The translations under genes were made by a program, and so were the position numbers. Of a stretch of DNA of 64,000 bases, positions 1 through 11,207 are shown in pieces (position 1 is the first letter of the stretch; every line of letters starts with the position of its first letter). The notes under the pieces are model-generated. The model searched no databases and had not been told where the DNA came from. It worked only from the letters and a program-made list of their open reading frames with translations. This DNA is from Adiantum capillus-veneris (lineage: Eukaryota; Streptophyta; Polypodiopsida; Polypodiales; Pteridaceae), in NCBI GenBank assembly GCA_014529385.2, contig CM043961.1, positions 16,474,478 through 16,538,477 on the forward strand. Reading direction: 5' to 3'.

Positions 1-335
1 TGCAATCCCACTTACAAATTTTGAGATTCACCTTTGAATTCCAAGTCAACCCAAAGGCGAGAGAACTAACAAAGCTCAAAGAAATCTAACGTAAAAACCT
101 TTAAAAATAGCCGAGAATTGTTAGAGTTCCCACCTGTCATCCACCTTGGACCTGCTCCTACCTTGGGCTTGTACATCTTCTGCCTTGAATTTGACGGATT
201 AAACTTTCCAAATTGCGTCAACTCTCAATTTCGTAGATGTCGATGTCGATTTTTTATTTTTGATTCTCGATTGTGGATTTCGTTTATTGTCGCTTTGTCG
301 ATTTGTTGATTGTAGAACCAATGTTTACTCTCCTT

Positions 336-338
<3 letters not shown>
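1..338. other. Intergenic, nothing recognised
   Basis: No domain, repeat or splice-supported exon is visible in this stretch. The short open frames lack recognisable motifs. Confidence 0.5.
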
Positions 339-375
<37 letters not shown>

Positions 376-467
376 GTGTCGGTGTGAGAGCCCTCTCTCT
401 CTCTCACACACACACACACAGGCTGTACTGAATGGTGCTCTCTCTCTCTCTCGCTCACTTACACATG

Positions 468-518
<51 letters not shown>
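339..518. repeat. Microsatellite cluster (CT)n and (CT)n(CA)n
   Basis: Three CT tracts (339-374, 393-405, 471-500) lie close together. The second and third run directly into CA tracts (405-420, 500-518). All are pyrimidine-rich on the plus strand. Open frames crossing them encode only Leu-Ser or Arg-Glu repeats and are not genes. Confidence 0.95.
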
Positions 519-519
<1 letters not shown>

Positions 520-692
520 TACACTGTGTGCAAGACATCCATAACAAATTGTTGGACTCATATCACTGAATTCTTGAGCTCAATGTACTTTATTAATGCA
601 ATGCAAATGTGGAAAGTCTTTGCGCAATGCCCCAACACCTCGAGGAATGGCATGTCGACTTCGTCTCTTATATTTAAACACATCGAGAGAAT

Positions 693-694
<2 letters not shown>

Positions 695-780
<86 letters not shown>
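695..780. repeat. Compound microsatellite (CT)23(CA)20
   Basis: CT units occupy about 695-741 and switch without interruption to CA units to 780. The order (CT then CA on the plus strand) matches the tracts at 471-518, 47274-47344, 48588-48641 and 49134-49188. Confidence 0.95.
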
Positions 781-783
<3 letters not shown>

Positions 784-910
784 AGGAATACATGCATCTA
801 GCTTTTGAATTTCGAGCATTGAGGTCAAAGATCATTTAGGACATAGAAGGTCCATGCAAACCTCCCAAGGGAGGTTCATTGAGCAACACATGGAGAAACA
901 TTTTTTACAG

Positions 911-1030
911 CCTTCAAAATGTAAAAGAAAGCCATGGTCACCCTTCAAACGTTTTTCAAAAATAAAAGTGCCTTCAAAATGTAAAAGAAAGCCATGGTCA
1001 CCCTTCAAATGTTTTTCAAAAATAAAAGTG
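911..1030. repeat. Two-copy 60-bp tandem repeat
   Basis: Copies at 911-970 and 971-1030 differ at one base (C to T). Because 60 is a multiple of three, a short open frame reads a repeated 20-residue Lys/Ser-rich unit. It has no recognisable domain, so I treat this as a recent DNA duplication. Confidence 0.9.
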
Positions 1031-1728
1031 GTCAGCCTTGAAATTGAGGGTCGGAGTGAAATGGCCTCCCAAAAACTATAGGCTTAGGTATTATAAATTT
1101 AGATAGAGTACTAAGGTCTTTTTGAGTTTCTACACTCATGTGTCTTTTCATTTTTCACCATCCTAGTACTTACCCTTCACTTTTGCATTTTCAATTAAAT
1201 GTTTTTTAAAAGTTCTCTTTGAAATGAAGCATAATATGACACATGGAGGGTCTCTCCTTCCTTGAAGTTTTTAAGCTGCTTCATATATAGTATAGATATA
1301 GATGTTTCATATATAGTATAGATATAGATGTTTGGTGTAAACTCCTGTGAAGTGAACCAATGCATGAGAAGTGGAGGCCTTCTTCTTGCTTGAAATTTTT
1401 AAGCTGCATTATGTATAGTATAGATTTATAGATTTTTTAGGGTGACACATGGTTTAACTCTCAAAAATAAAAAGGATTTAATAACTCTAAATTAATAAAA
1501 GGCCCTCCAATTGGGAAATCTTTCTCCCCATTTGAGATGCCAATGTTAGGGTTGTTTTTTTGTCAAACATTGTACCCATTTCAAGGCATTTTTTTTGTTT
1601 TGTATGGAAAAAATATTAGCTACTCTTTTGAAAATACATGATAATATTAAGAAAATAACAATGTCTTGAAAATTTAAAGGGTAAGGGTGTCCCTGGTGAG
1701 TAGGAGTCCCCATGAGCTCAATCATAAA

Positions 1729-1770
<42 letters not shown>

Positions 1771-3658
1771 AATGTAGATAACAACCCCTTCATTTGAATG
1801 TATGCCCTCAAAGCGAGACCGACCTAAATCGATGCAAGGACATGCGAACCCTCTCCTTTTTCTCAACCGCTTTTAAAAATAAAAACTTTCACAAATTTAT
1901 AAAAGGTATCGATATTGGTCTTGAAAAAAGCCCCTCATAAAACAAAGACAAATATATCATTAAAAATCAATTTTTTGTTAGATAACAAAATCTCCACCAA
2001 AATTATCTTTACTTGCCTAGGTGGAGTGAAACTAAGTTTATACATTTATTCTATGTACCACTGAAAGGATTTTCATTTCCCATTGCATGTCAAATATGAC
2101 CCTTCACTTTTGTAGTTTACATTAAGATGTTTGGTCTAGACTTTTGTGAACTAAACCAATGCATGGCCGGTGGAGGCCTTGTTCTTGTTTGAAATTTTTA
2201 AGCTGCATTATGTATAGTATAGAATCCCTATTGAGGTGCAAAAATGTGATAAGTGTGGGTAAGTCATTGGTTGTTGTTGTAAACTCTTCACACTTGATTG
2301 CTAAAAACACCACCCAAATCATTACTAACTCCATCTCATAATCTTACTATTGCCTTTTCAACAATCCACTACGAGCTTATTTGTTAAGAAGTGCTTGTCA
2401 GCTTTTCATTTGGTGTCAAGTTCGTGCGCAAGTGTCTTTGTTTAGTTCAAGGCACTTTGAGACTTGAAGCACCTGCACCCTATGAGTTGGCATTTGCAAG
2501 CCCTCGGCAATGTGCGGGTAAGGTTTGCCTCATCGTAGCAAGCCTAGAGCCAGTTGATAATTAAGAGCCGGTTTCAAATGATAGTAGAAGGAAGAAAAAC
2601 TAATAGAAAATACAAGAAATTAGTTTAATAACCGTGCAAATTTACAGGACTATATTAATACTTCCGGTTAGCATTTTAACAAGGAGGAAATTTGGCCAAT
2701 TTGTAAATTCGGGCTGCTCAATGGGCTGACCCGACCCTCATTTTCACCCGCACCCTTGATCCCATCTAAAAATGTTCGTGTGATATATGGTCTTGAGGCT
2801 AGGCCTCAGAAATGTCACTTGTACAACATTAGGGAGTTGTAGTAAATAAAAACTAGTCTTGCTTGGTGGGCCTTGCTATATAACAACTATAGAATATAAA
2901 AGACATATGTTTACTATCTAGCACTAAAGGAAACAAGATTGTGACTAACTCGGCAACGATAGCACTGCCTGAGAGGGTAATACATTTAGAAATGTTATAT
3001 ATTTTTGGTCAGAAACAAAGTTACGTGGGATCAATTAATAGAGATTATAGAGGTGATTTTTAAGAGAGTTAGTTGAACTTCAAAGAGAAGCATGCACATT
3101 TTAAAATTGTTATTGTGTTCACGGGAGGATACAAAGGTAAGTGCATCAATGAATTGCAACAAGAAATGCGGTGCTTTACTGGCCTGCAATATTGTACTTG
3201 AGCTTTTTGATTGTCGAATCTATAGGCCGATATTTGAGTCAAGCTACAGAAAAGCAATGTGAATAGTTAAACATATCGTCTTATAATGAAACCTTACAGA
3301 CTGAAAGTGTAAAATATACAGTGCACGTCATGCAAAGGTGCCATACAAAAGTATGGTGGAGAGTTGGCACTGTGGTCTCTCCAAATAATTATAAGAAACG
3401 GAAGCCGTGCCCTGCCCCGTAGCGTTTATGTGTTGTGCCAGGCAAACGGATGCGCATGAGAAATTGGATGCAAATTGACCTTGTAGTGTTTTCGAGCTAG
3501 AGACGCGCTTGCAATCACAACATCCAATGTTGTGAATATGTCCTCCCTACCATACGCAAAACGCACATTAAGACAAATACAAAAGATGTAGGATATTGAT
3601 TAAGCTTAAAGAGAAGCAGATGTAACTTTATGTTCTATGTCCTTTGATCAATGTTAGC

Positions 3659-3660
<2 letters not shown>
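1031..3660. other. Intergenic with dispersed direct repeats and a CT tract
   Basis: No gene is recognised. A segment of about 94 bp around 1329-1422 recurs around 2129-2222 with several substitutions and shares the end motif TGCATTATGTATAGTATAG. A 25-bp unit containing ATATAGTATAGATATAGATG is doubled at about 1283-1332. A (CT)18 tract lies at 1732-1767. Confidence 0.6.

Positions 3661-3714
<54 letters not shown>
3661..3714. repeat. (CT)n microsatellite
   Basis: About 26 CT units with a single interruption near 3670. Confidence 0.95.
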
Positions 3715-3717
<3 letters not shown>

Positions 3718-4480
3718 GTAAGCTACTTCCGTCGTCAATTTTGTCTTCTTGGCTCAATGATGACTAACCTGCATTATGTATCCTCATTTCCAATTGTCCA
3801 TGATCATGGACGTCTTGAGTTCGATGTCCCCATAGCAGAAGGCATCATATTCACTTTGTTGCATGCACATCAAATTCACTACCTTGTGCTATCCAGAAAC
3901 TATATGTGGAATTAAGGGCGAGAGTCATGCAAGTGCGAGCGTACAAGGAGTTGCATACTAAGATTTACCAATCAACTTTGCTGCCAGAGCTGGTGCTCCC
4001 TCCTCCCCTCGAAAAAGTTTCTACTACCATACCCTTTTCAGGGTGAAGTGCGGAGAGCGTGTTTTTGGTTGCTGTGGCCAATAGCGCAAAGATCAGAGGC
4101 AACCTGATTTGTTGAGGGAGTTATGTAAGCTGTTTATCTCCGCCTCCGTCTAAACTAGTGAAGGAAAAAGCTTCCTGACATGATGCGCACTCTCAAAGAT
4201 CAGATATTTCATGCGATCGAGCCATGGCAGAGGTCTGTTCTACTCATCAAAATACGACCTTGTAAACCCTGGTTATATTTCGCAAATCATCAAGGTGGAG
4301 AGTAGATCATATATTTCGTGTGATCAAGCCATTGCACAGGTTTGTTCTAGTGCTACTGAAACAAAAGATATCAGATTTCAATCGATGATCAGTTGGCCTA
4401 ATCTAGAGTCGAATCACCAAAACTCATTGCCTTTGGCTCACTAAGTAAGTATAAATGAACTCATATGAATGCAGTAGTAG

Positions 4481-4482
<2 letters not shown>
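3715..4482. other. Intergenic, nothing recognised
   Basis: Two loosely similar segments (around 4200-4250 and 4305-4345, each with a TTTCRTGYGATC core followed by a GCCATNGCA motif) form a degenerate direct repeat. No coding motif was seen. Confidence 0.4.

Positions 4483-4544
<62 letters not shown>
4483..4544. repeat. (CT)31 microsatellite
   Basis: This is an uninterrupted CT tract of about 62 bp, among the longest in the window. Confidence 0.95.
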
Positions 4545-4546
<2 letters not shown>

Positions 4547-5240
4547 CACAAACTTGTTGCTTCTGGGGATCAACCTGTGAACTGCCTATACTGGTGCTTG
4601 TGGAGAAGTTCGAAGTACTGGTGGACGTCTTTGTGTCCTGCAAACTGCCTGTACTTCGCTGGCTGCGGCTCCAGATGCCTCAAAGGAGGACTCTTCTTAC
4701 ACATATTGGGTGCGCAGGAGGACGGAGCAGGCTGCTCCTCGAGTCTCTACAAGAGGAGATCAAATCTGAGCGCATGGCAGAAGGGCTTGATGAAGTGGGG
4801 ACCATCCGTCTCTGTCTTCTGGGAACCTGCGACGCTGTATAAGTCTACACTGTCTACGTGAGAAGCTGCAACGACGTTTTTTTCTATTTATTAATCTGTC
4901 CTTAGCTTTTTGGTAGTGTGAAAGCAGCCAGTGAGACGTCGCCACTTGGTGGCTTGTGCAATAAGATAGGGAGAAAAGAGCCTTTGGCTCACCAAGTAAA
5001 TAAGACAAGGAAGGGAAATACGTAAACAAGGCATGTATAAATCTAGATAGAGAGAAACGTAAAAGTGATCCACGCGCCAACTGATTCTCTTTATCTCGGC
5101 ATGGTAAAGAGATCCAGATGCGATGCCAGCTCTGAACAATCATGAGGGCTTTGCTTAATGCTGGCTGCGCGACTCGGCGACATTGCAGTAACTAGGCAGC
5201 AGATTCACATTCGATCTCTCAGAGCGGCCATGGCCACAGG

Positions 5241-5243
<3 letters not shown>
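4545..5243. other. Unassigned stretch with short overlapping open frames
   Basis: Open frames of 80-125 codons occur in both strands at 4465-5143, but none contains a motif I recognise and none is favoured by splice sites or a start context. One plus-strand frame (4577-4861) is rich in Cys and Trp, so an old exon cannot be excluded. Confidence 0.3.
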
Positions 5244-5284
<41 letters not shown>

Positions 5285-5425
5285 GCATTCATCTGGTTTT
5301 ATGAGCACACAACTTGTTATGAGCTCCCCCTCATTTTCATTCATCCGGTTTTATGAGCACACAACTTGTTATGAGCTCCCCCTCATTCTCATTCATCCGG
5401 TTTTATGAGCACACTCTTGAGTGAT

Positions 5426-5468
<43 letters not shown>
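5244..5468. repeat. Three 52-bp tandem repeats between inverted GA and CT tracts
   Basis: A (GA)20 tract (5244-5283) is followed by units starting at 5286, 5338 and 5390. Each begins CATTCATC and contains TTTTATGAGCACAC; the last is partial. A (CT)19 tract (5430-5468) closes the block. The GA and CT tracts are reverse complements, so the block is a large inverted repeat with the three units in the loop. Confidence 0.9.
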
Positions 5469-5471
<3 letters not shown>

Positions 5472-6043
5472 GCACAGCTGACATTCTATTACTTGACCCA
5501 AAATGGTGTCTACTCTTAAGGGAAAATAATATTTGTTACATAAGACGCCCATAGGCAATTGCAAAGACCAATTGCCAAAAGAGTGCCTCGGCAACAACTC
5601 TAGGAGGAAAGAGGAGGAGGGAAAGGGTATCCACCAAAGCCTTTGAAAGATAGGCACCTCTAAATTGGTGTGAAGAGGAAAACCATCCAAGAAAGTATGG
5701 AGCGTAATTAAGAAGCCCTAGAAATTATCAAAAGATACACGAAGACATAGGGCGGTGAAGGATGGGAGAGAGGAGGCTGAAGACTATTGCCATGGAAGGT
5801 GTCCATCTAGGATGAAGGAAGAAAAACCACCAGTGAAATGCCATGAAAGAAATCGAGGAGACTGCAGGTCAATAGCTAAGTAGCCGCTAAAAAGCACCAT
5901 TGCAAGAGGAATCCTGCAAAGGCGGTGTCGAAAGCGAGTAGAGCAAACACCAACAAAGCAAAGGAATCCACCAATGACGTGCCATGAAAGAAATTGAGGA
6001 GATTGCAAAGCAACCGTCGGATATGCACCACCACAAGAGAGAG
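5469..6043. other. Intergenic flank of T1 with a 141-bp-spaced direct repeat
   Basis: A roughly 45-bp segment around CCATGAAAGAAATCGAGGAG (5841) recurs 141 bp downstream (5982, CCATGAAAGAAATTGAGGAG). This repeat directly precedes the T1 insertion point. No gene is recognised. Confidence 0.5.
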
Positions 6044-6566
6044 TGTGATCACTTCCGGCAAGGGGTCTGACGAAAACACAGAGATACCTACAAACTACAT
6101 ATTGGCACAATTTTAGTACTTCAAACAATTCAAATAACAAAAGGAAATAGAGAAAGAGACGACACAATGCTGCGGAGTACCGAGCCAAGACGCAAGATTG
6201 GTGCCCCTCTCAGTATTTCTTTATTATATCTTCAAGATAGTACAACTCCCCATGGGTCCTGCTCTTCAAGCTCTACGTCGAGATGCCTCAAAGACCGGCC
6301 CATGGGGCTCTTCTAAGGAGTACAAGGGATGCTAAAAACAGAGCCCCAAAAGAATTACGCCAAAAAGCACTTAATTTTAAAAGCATCTGCTCCAAAAAAC
6401 TAGCGCTCAAATTTGTCCAAAACAGCTAGCCCGTGTCACAAAATTCCGTATAGCTTGCCACGTCACCAGCCAACGCAATTTGCGGAAATTCCATTTGGTA
6501 GCCATGTGTCATGTTCAGTGTGAAACATGGGGGTCCGTATTGTTGCCACGTCACTGACTTGTCACA
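6044..6566 (-). repeat. T1 3' LTR
   Basis: It is homologous to 7635-8156. It contains the R-region block shared by T4, T6, T8 and T9 (complement near 6210-6235). Confidence 0.85.
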
Positions 6567-6587
6567 TATCCCTCTCTTAAAGAAGAG

Positions 6588-6603
6588 TAATCGTCCTCGA
6601 TTA
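6588..6603 (-). promoter_or_regulatory. T1 hairpin motif next to the polypurine tract
   Basis: On the minus strand this reads TAATCG-AGGA-CGATTA, a perfect 6-bp stem with a 4-nt loop, a few bases upstream of the polypurine tract. The same stem occurs at the same place in T4, T6 and T8. Confidence 0.7.
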
Positions 6604-7621
6604 CACCTACAAAATTTGCTATAGGACATAATTTTTCTCAGTAGACATTGACTCTAAGTCTCAGTGTACTAGAGTCCACAAAGATGTACATTCACTGAAC
6701 ATGCAGTTCACAAATCACACACTTAGTTCACACTGAACACTATGTTTCAATCATTCAGTTTAGTCATCTCATCCATCCAGAAGTCTTGATGCTCCTAGAT
6801 TTGTGAGTGGCCATCTCATCCCTCTAGAACTTCTGATGCGCTCACCACAGTATCTAGTCATCTCATTCATTTGTGAATTCTTGATGTACTAGAATCTTAT
6901 TTCATCATTCATCATTCATTCATTCAAATTTCAAAACAAAATTCATGATTCTTATCTTGAATCAAAATGCTATGGGATTCATTCTTGAGCTATCGTTTCT
7001 CTCGATTGCTTTCATATGCAACTCATCCTCGATTTCACTTGCAAAACAGACAAAATTTCAAGGAGATGGCTCACCTTGTTGCAAAAGAGTGGATGTCCAG
7101 CTTCATGCTCTCATATGCTTCTAAATGCATCTTCCTTGCTCCTATTACCTTGTATCTGTAAACAAATAACAAAAGCTTCGAAAAACATTAATTTTACATA
7201 TGCAGAAATTTTCTGTAGAAACCTTTTTTTTTGAAAACCCTAATTTTCCAAAATTGTTGGAATCAAAATCCGTTTGTGTCAATGTGTAGAGCTTGTCGAG
7301 AGGATCAACTCTGCCTTCTGTCGCATATCCAATTTCTCAATAGTTGAGGAGATTTTTAGAGGTCTCTGCAACAAAGAAAAGCGTCAAAAAGCATGTTTTT
7401 AGAGCTTTCTAGGGCAAAAACGAACTCTGTATCTTCTTTTCCTCGTTCTCTTCTCGGTTTTTCTTCATCCCACTCCATAGCTCCCATGTGTAGATAAACA
7501 TAGGATCTGTTTTCTCTTAAAAAAAGGGGAAAAAAAGGATAATTCCTATAGAATCTCTTTGTTCTTCTTCCATGTCAATAGGATCGTGCTTCGGTTTGCA
7601 TAGGGAAAGGGAGCAAGCTTT

Positions 7622-7633
7622 GCTCTGATACCA
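7622..7633 (-). promoter_or_regulatory. T1 primer-binding site (tRNA-iMet)
   Basis: The minus strand reads TGGTATCAGAGC, complementary to the 3' end of plant initiator tRNA-Met, one base inside the 5' LTR. This fixes the element's orientation. Confidence 0.9.
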
Positions 7634-7634
7634 T

Positions 7635-8156
7635 TGTAATCATCTATCAAGGGGTCGAACGAAAACACAGAGATGGTTGCAAACTACACATCTGGCACAC
7701 TTTTAGTACTTCAAACAACTTAAATAACAAAAGGAAATAAAGAAAGAGATGACAACGTGTGGCGGAGTTCCGAGCCAAGATGCATTGGCCCCAAAGACTG
7801 GTGCCCCTATTGGTATTTCTTTATTATTGCTTCAAGATGGTACAACTCCCGATGAGTCCAGCTCTTCAATCTCTGCGTTTAGATGCCTCAAAGACTGGCC
7901 CATGGGGCACTTATAAAGAGTACAAGGGATGCTAAAAATAGGTCTTCAAAAGCATTGAGTCAAAAAGCACTTAATTTTAAAAGCATTTGCTCCAAAAAAC
8001 TAGCGCCAAAATTTGTCCAAAACAGCTAGCATGCTTCACGGAATTTCATACAGCTTGCCACGTTACCAACCAACGCAATTTGCGGAAGTTCCGTACGGCA
8101 GCCACGTGTCATGTTCAACATGAAAATGCGGGGTCCCACGTCATTGACTTGTCATA
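7635..8156 (-). repeat. T1 5' LTR
   Basis: It aligns along its length with 6044-6566. The two copies differ at many positions, so the insertion is older than T4. Confidence 0.85.
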
Positions 8157-8357
8157 GGGAGCCACGAAGTCGGCGTAGAAAGCGATAAAAGCAACCACCA
8201 CTAAAATTAAGGGGGAACAAGAAGGATGAATGGAAGAGTGGCAACAATGTGAAGCAAACCATCGGGAGTTGAGGCTCTCATATGGGCCAAACCAATCAAG
8301 CTGTTGGTGTTGGGAGGAAATCACCACATTGAAGAACCCACTGTAGCCGCCCCTGCG

Positions 8358-8392
<35 letters not shown>

Positions 8393-9252
8393 CTCTCTTT
8401 TGCAACGTGTGTCTCCTCTTTTCTATGCTCTCTTTATTTCTTCACGGTGTCAATGCAAGAAGGTCGGGGACTGCTTGGAGGAGCAATTTCATCACAGTAA
8501 CTTGATTCAATTTGCTGCATTTCTGTGTAGGCCCTCAGTTTTAAGTAGCCCACCGCGAAAAACCTTGTTCTTTGCACCATCTACATGGGATCTCACCACT
8601 ACTTTCAGCCCTCTTCATTGGACCCGCGTTTTATGGAGTTCCATTTTGGAAATCGTCAAAATTTGGCTGGCGATAGTTTTGAGCCAATTGAAGCGTCGTT
8701 TCTGCAAGATCTATGCACTCTTATTGCTGCATCATGCAGACAGCTTGCACATCAGCCACCTCCTTGCAAATTGACCCAAATTTGAGCAGTTTTGCATCTA
8801 TAAATGGTATGCCATTGTTTGAATTATTAAAAATCGGTCTTAGATCAGCCTTTGCAATTACGAAGCAACTGCTTTTGTGGCAGCTGACATTTGCATTTTT
8901 GGAGCATCTATTTGCATTCTTTTCAAGGGCTTCTCGGATCTCTCATCTGCTGCATAAGCAATCTCTTTCTTGTAATATTCTCATCAATTCTGGTGGATCT
9001 ACCATCGTGCATCAGGTGCTATGTTGTTGGTGTTTGCTTTAGGTGTCAACATAAGAAGGTTGGGGACCGCTTGCAGACTTTATTCCGGGAGGAGTGATTT
9101 CATCACGGTAACTTGTGTGCGTTTTTGTGTAGGCGCTTAGTTTCAAGTAGTCCGTTGCAAAAAAGCTTGTTCTTTGCACCGTCCACACGGGATCTCACCT
9201 CTTCTTTCATCCCTCTTCATTGGACTCGGGTTTTGTGGAGTCTGAGCGACCT
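8157..9252. other. Unassigned region with a 200-bp direct repeat
   Basis: Segments 8446-8638 and 9042-9240 are diverged copies in the same orientation, each ending in a CATTGGAC...GG(T/A)TT..TGGAG motif. A (CT)13 tract lies at 8362-8388. The copies could be remnants of an element's LTRs or a segmental duplication. No coding motif is visible. Confidence 0.55.
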
Positions 9253-9357
9253 TGGGAAAGTATAGCAATGGGGATTATTTTATCTTTGATCTTCCAAGGA
9301 CTCAGAGTGGGCATGACGGTATTTGGATCATAATTGACAGACTCGTACTAGTAAAGA
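9253..9357 (+). pseudogene. Integrase fragment of a T4-like element
   Basis: About 105 bp aligns with the integrase start of T4 (around 18220-18310) and T6 (around 31767): a tract encoding WESIA(M), then the region around the first catalytic Asp, then ii(D)R. It is cut at 9357 by the outer edge of the T2 LTR. The matching remainder was not found, so this is a relic that received the T2 insertion. Confidence 0.75.
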
Positions 9358-9516
9358 TGTCAGATGCAGCGGAATTGAAATGGTGAAGATCTAGGTTTTA
9401 CACTTTAACAAATCCTTTACTTCTTTTTGTTGCGTTAGTGATTTGTTTTAGATCGTATGATGGTTCCTTTTACTTTTTCCTGGAGAGCAAGAATGAGAGA
9501 ATGCACTAGAGATGTG

Positions 9517-9569
<53 letters not shown>

Positions 9570-10748
9570 TAGGAGAATGACACCCAATGGGGTCCCAACC
9601 AACCCTCTCAAGGGCCCCCCACACCGTTGCCGATGTGGTATTTGCTTTAGATTGCGTAAATGGAATGTACACACATGCAATACCTCAAGTGCAGACTCTA
9701 CTGACTCGAATAATGACTGTCGCCACGGTAACTCCTCAAGACGAGGCACCTCCGGGGCTGATTTGATGCACCTTTGGATCCTTCTCGATGTGGGATTGCG
9801 GATGGCCACCAAGGGGTAGATCTGGGACTGAATTGTGCTCCGAATGTGAGAGGAATGAAGTGCTGAAAGCTGGCTGCAAGAACGCAGCATTGCAACGTAA
9901 AACGCAGCATATCTCTCTCGTATTTCAGGGTTGAACATGCAGATGTTGATGACGGTGATGATGGGCAGCAATGGAGTACTCGATGCCGGCGAGGGAATGG
10001 CCGAGGGGAGGCTTGATTGGCTGCCAAAATACCAAACCGCAACGGGAAGATCGCGAGGCCAGATCTGAGCCGCTTTCCGGCGAGGGAGTTGGCTGAAATC
10101 TGAAAACGCTGGGCTGTTAGGCTGAAATCTCCTAACGCTAGGCTGATCTGCTTGTGGGAGAAGCACCAAGGCTGAATGGGTGCAAAACGTGAGGGTTGGT
10201 TCTGCAAAACACTGGCTGATCCTGTAGCGCTAGCTCTCATCTGCCACTTGCTCCAAGGGAGGGGTCTACTGCTTCCTTTCTAAGGCTGAAATTGGAGTTA
10301 TGAACTCCCTTAAGCTTAGGTAGGGCAAACTGTCCACCACACCCAACAAATAAATTATAAAAATGATTTATCAAAAAGTTTGGCCCGGGGGGTCAGTTTG
10401 GGTGAAATTGTCGTACATCTGTCCACCTGGGAATCCGATCGATGCGGGGGATGGCTTGTTGGGTTCCTCTAACCTAACACTACATGCACGTCATGCCATA
10501 TGGCCACTATAGTGTAATAACATGTGTCAAAACGCGTGTACAAACCATTTATGCGAGAGGGTTTCTAGAGTGGAAAACCTATTCTAATGGACTTGTCCGG
10601 ACATGCAGGTCTTGCGAACAAGCTCACAAAATTACTGGTACTAATTCTCTTAGGATTCTAGACACTCCTATCTAGGCAGAAGGGGAAAATTGGCTCTGGA
10701 GATGGATGAGCATGTCCAAGTGCCGCACAGAGCCATGTGCACGTGACA
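9358..10748 (-). repeat. T2 3' LTR (1.39 kb)
   Basis: The minus strand begins TGTCACGTGCACATGGCTC and ends at 9358 with ...TGACA. The same LTR, in plus orientation, belongs to T7 (38224-42515, split by T8). The polypurine tract abuts it at 10749. It carries a (GA)24 tract at 9519-9566, read as (CT)n in LTR orientation. The T7 copy has only about (CT)10 at the same place (42335-42354). Confidence 0.88.
9519..9566. repeat. (GA)24 microsatellite inside the T2 LTR
   Basis: This is an uninterrupted GA tract within the LTR. The homologous position in the T7 LTR is much shorter. Confidence 0.95.
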
Positions 10749-10762
10749 TCCCCTCTTGCTTA
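10749..10762 (-). promoter_or_regulatory. T2 polypurine tract
   Basis: The minus strand reads AAGCAAGAGGGGA immediately before the TGTCACG of the LTR. This is the plus-strand priming site and confirms the minus orientation. Confidence 0.8.
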
Positions 10763-11207
10763 AGTTGAGGTACGGGTACCAATGTGCATTGCTTCCTTGT
10801 ATGAGGCTAGCAAATCCGGGTAGTTGGTGAAACATTACTCATCCACCCAAGCCGCTTCATGTGTCCCTCGATCCTTGAATTTGAGGAAATATTGCTTTGC
10901 TTCCTTCTTGTATTGCCACACTGTAATGGAAGCATTCAAAAACGCTTTGGCTTGGTGACAATGATCTTTGATGGTTCTTCTTTTGGATTGCTTCTTGGAA
11001 GTCCACTCTTGTTGCGGCAGCTCATCAGGTCCATTTTGGAAACTTGCTGTTCCTCCTGTAGACGCTCCAAAAGAAAGGCCATGTGAGGTCTTGGCTTCTG
11101 GAATTTGACCATCCTTGTCTTGAGTGCCCTGAAATCCACACAAAACTGAAATGAATTTGGTTTCTTAAGAAGAAAGAGAACTGGTAAACCAAAAGACCAT
11201 ACCCTTG
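10763..11207 (-). pseudogene. T2 pol remnant: RT start fused to chromodomain end
   Basis: Read leftward from 11207, frames encode a degraded RT fingers segment (pattern PVLFLLKK..SFQFCVDFRALK, then a decayed VSKMDL). After a large internal deletion they encode the end of a chromodomain (KQYFLKFKDRGTHEAAWVDE, a stop, then FTNYPDLLASYKEA). The same chromodomain ending occurs in T7 (around 38100-38215). The RT core, RNase H and integrase are absent. The 5 bp at 11203-11207 (CCTTG) are the left TSD of T3. Confidence 0.75.

Larger units (their letters stand above)
6044..8156 (-). mobile_element. T1: non-autonomous Ty3/gypsy-related LTR element
   Basis: Two LTRs of about 522 bp bound a 1,068-bp interior with no gag or pol reading frame. 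The minus-strand orientation follows from a perfect initiator-Met primer site (TGGTATCAGAGC, complement at 7622-7633) beside the right LTR and a purine tract beside the left LTR (6567-6582). The flanking 5 bp are GAGAG (6039-6043) and GGGAG (8157-8161), a TSD with one change. The interior holds three degenerate units of about 60 bp around 6760-6895 (core TCATCTCATYCAT). The size and lack of coding fit a TRIM/SMART-like passenger that would depend on a coding relative such as T4. Confidence 0.85.

Noticed and set aside
854-1081. 75-codon frame over the 60-bp repeat
   Set aside because: Explained by the tandem duplication; no start context, homology or exon signals.
4465-4861. Overlapping 94- and 125-codon frames with Cys/Trp-rich translation
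   Set aside because: One frame begins in the CT tract, and neither shows a known domain or gene structure.
5784-6188. 134-codon minus-strand frame with hydrophobic segments
   Set aside because: It runs across the T1 left boundary into its LTR and includes the 141-bp-spaced repeat; chance coding.
9435-10169. 244-codon minus-strand frame
   Set aside because: It lies entirely in the T2 LTR, includes the CT tract and has no retroelement domain.
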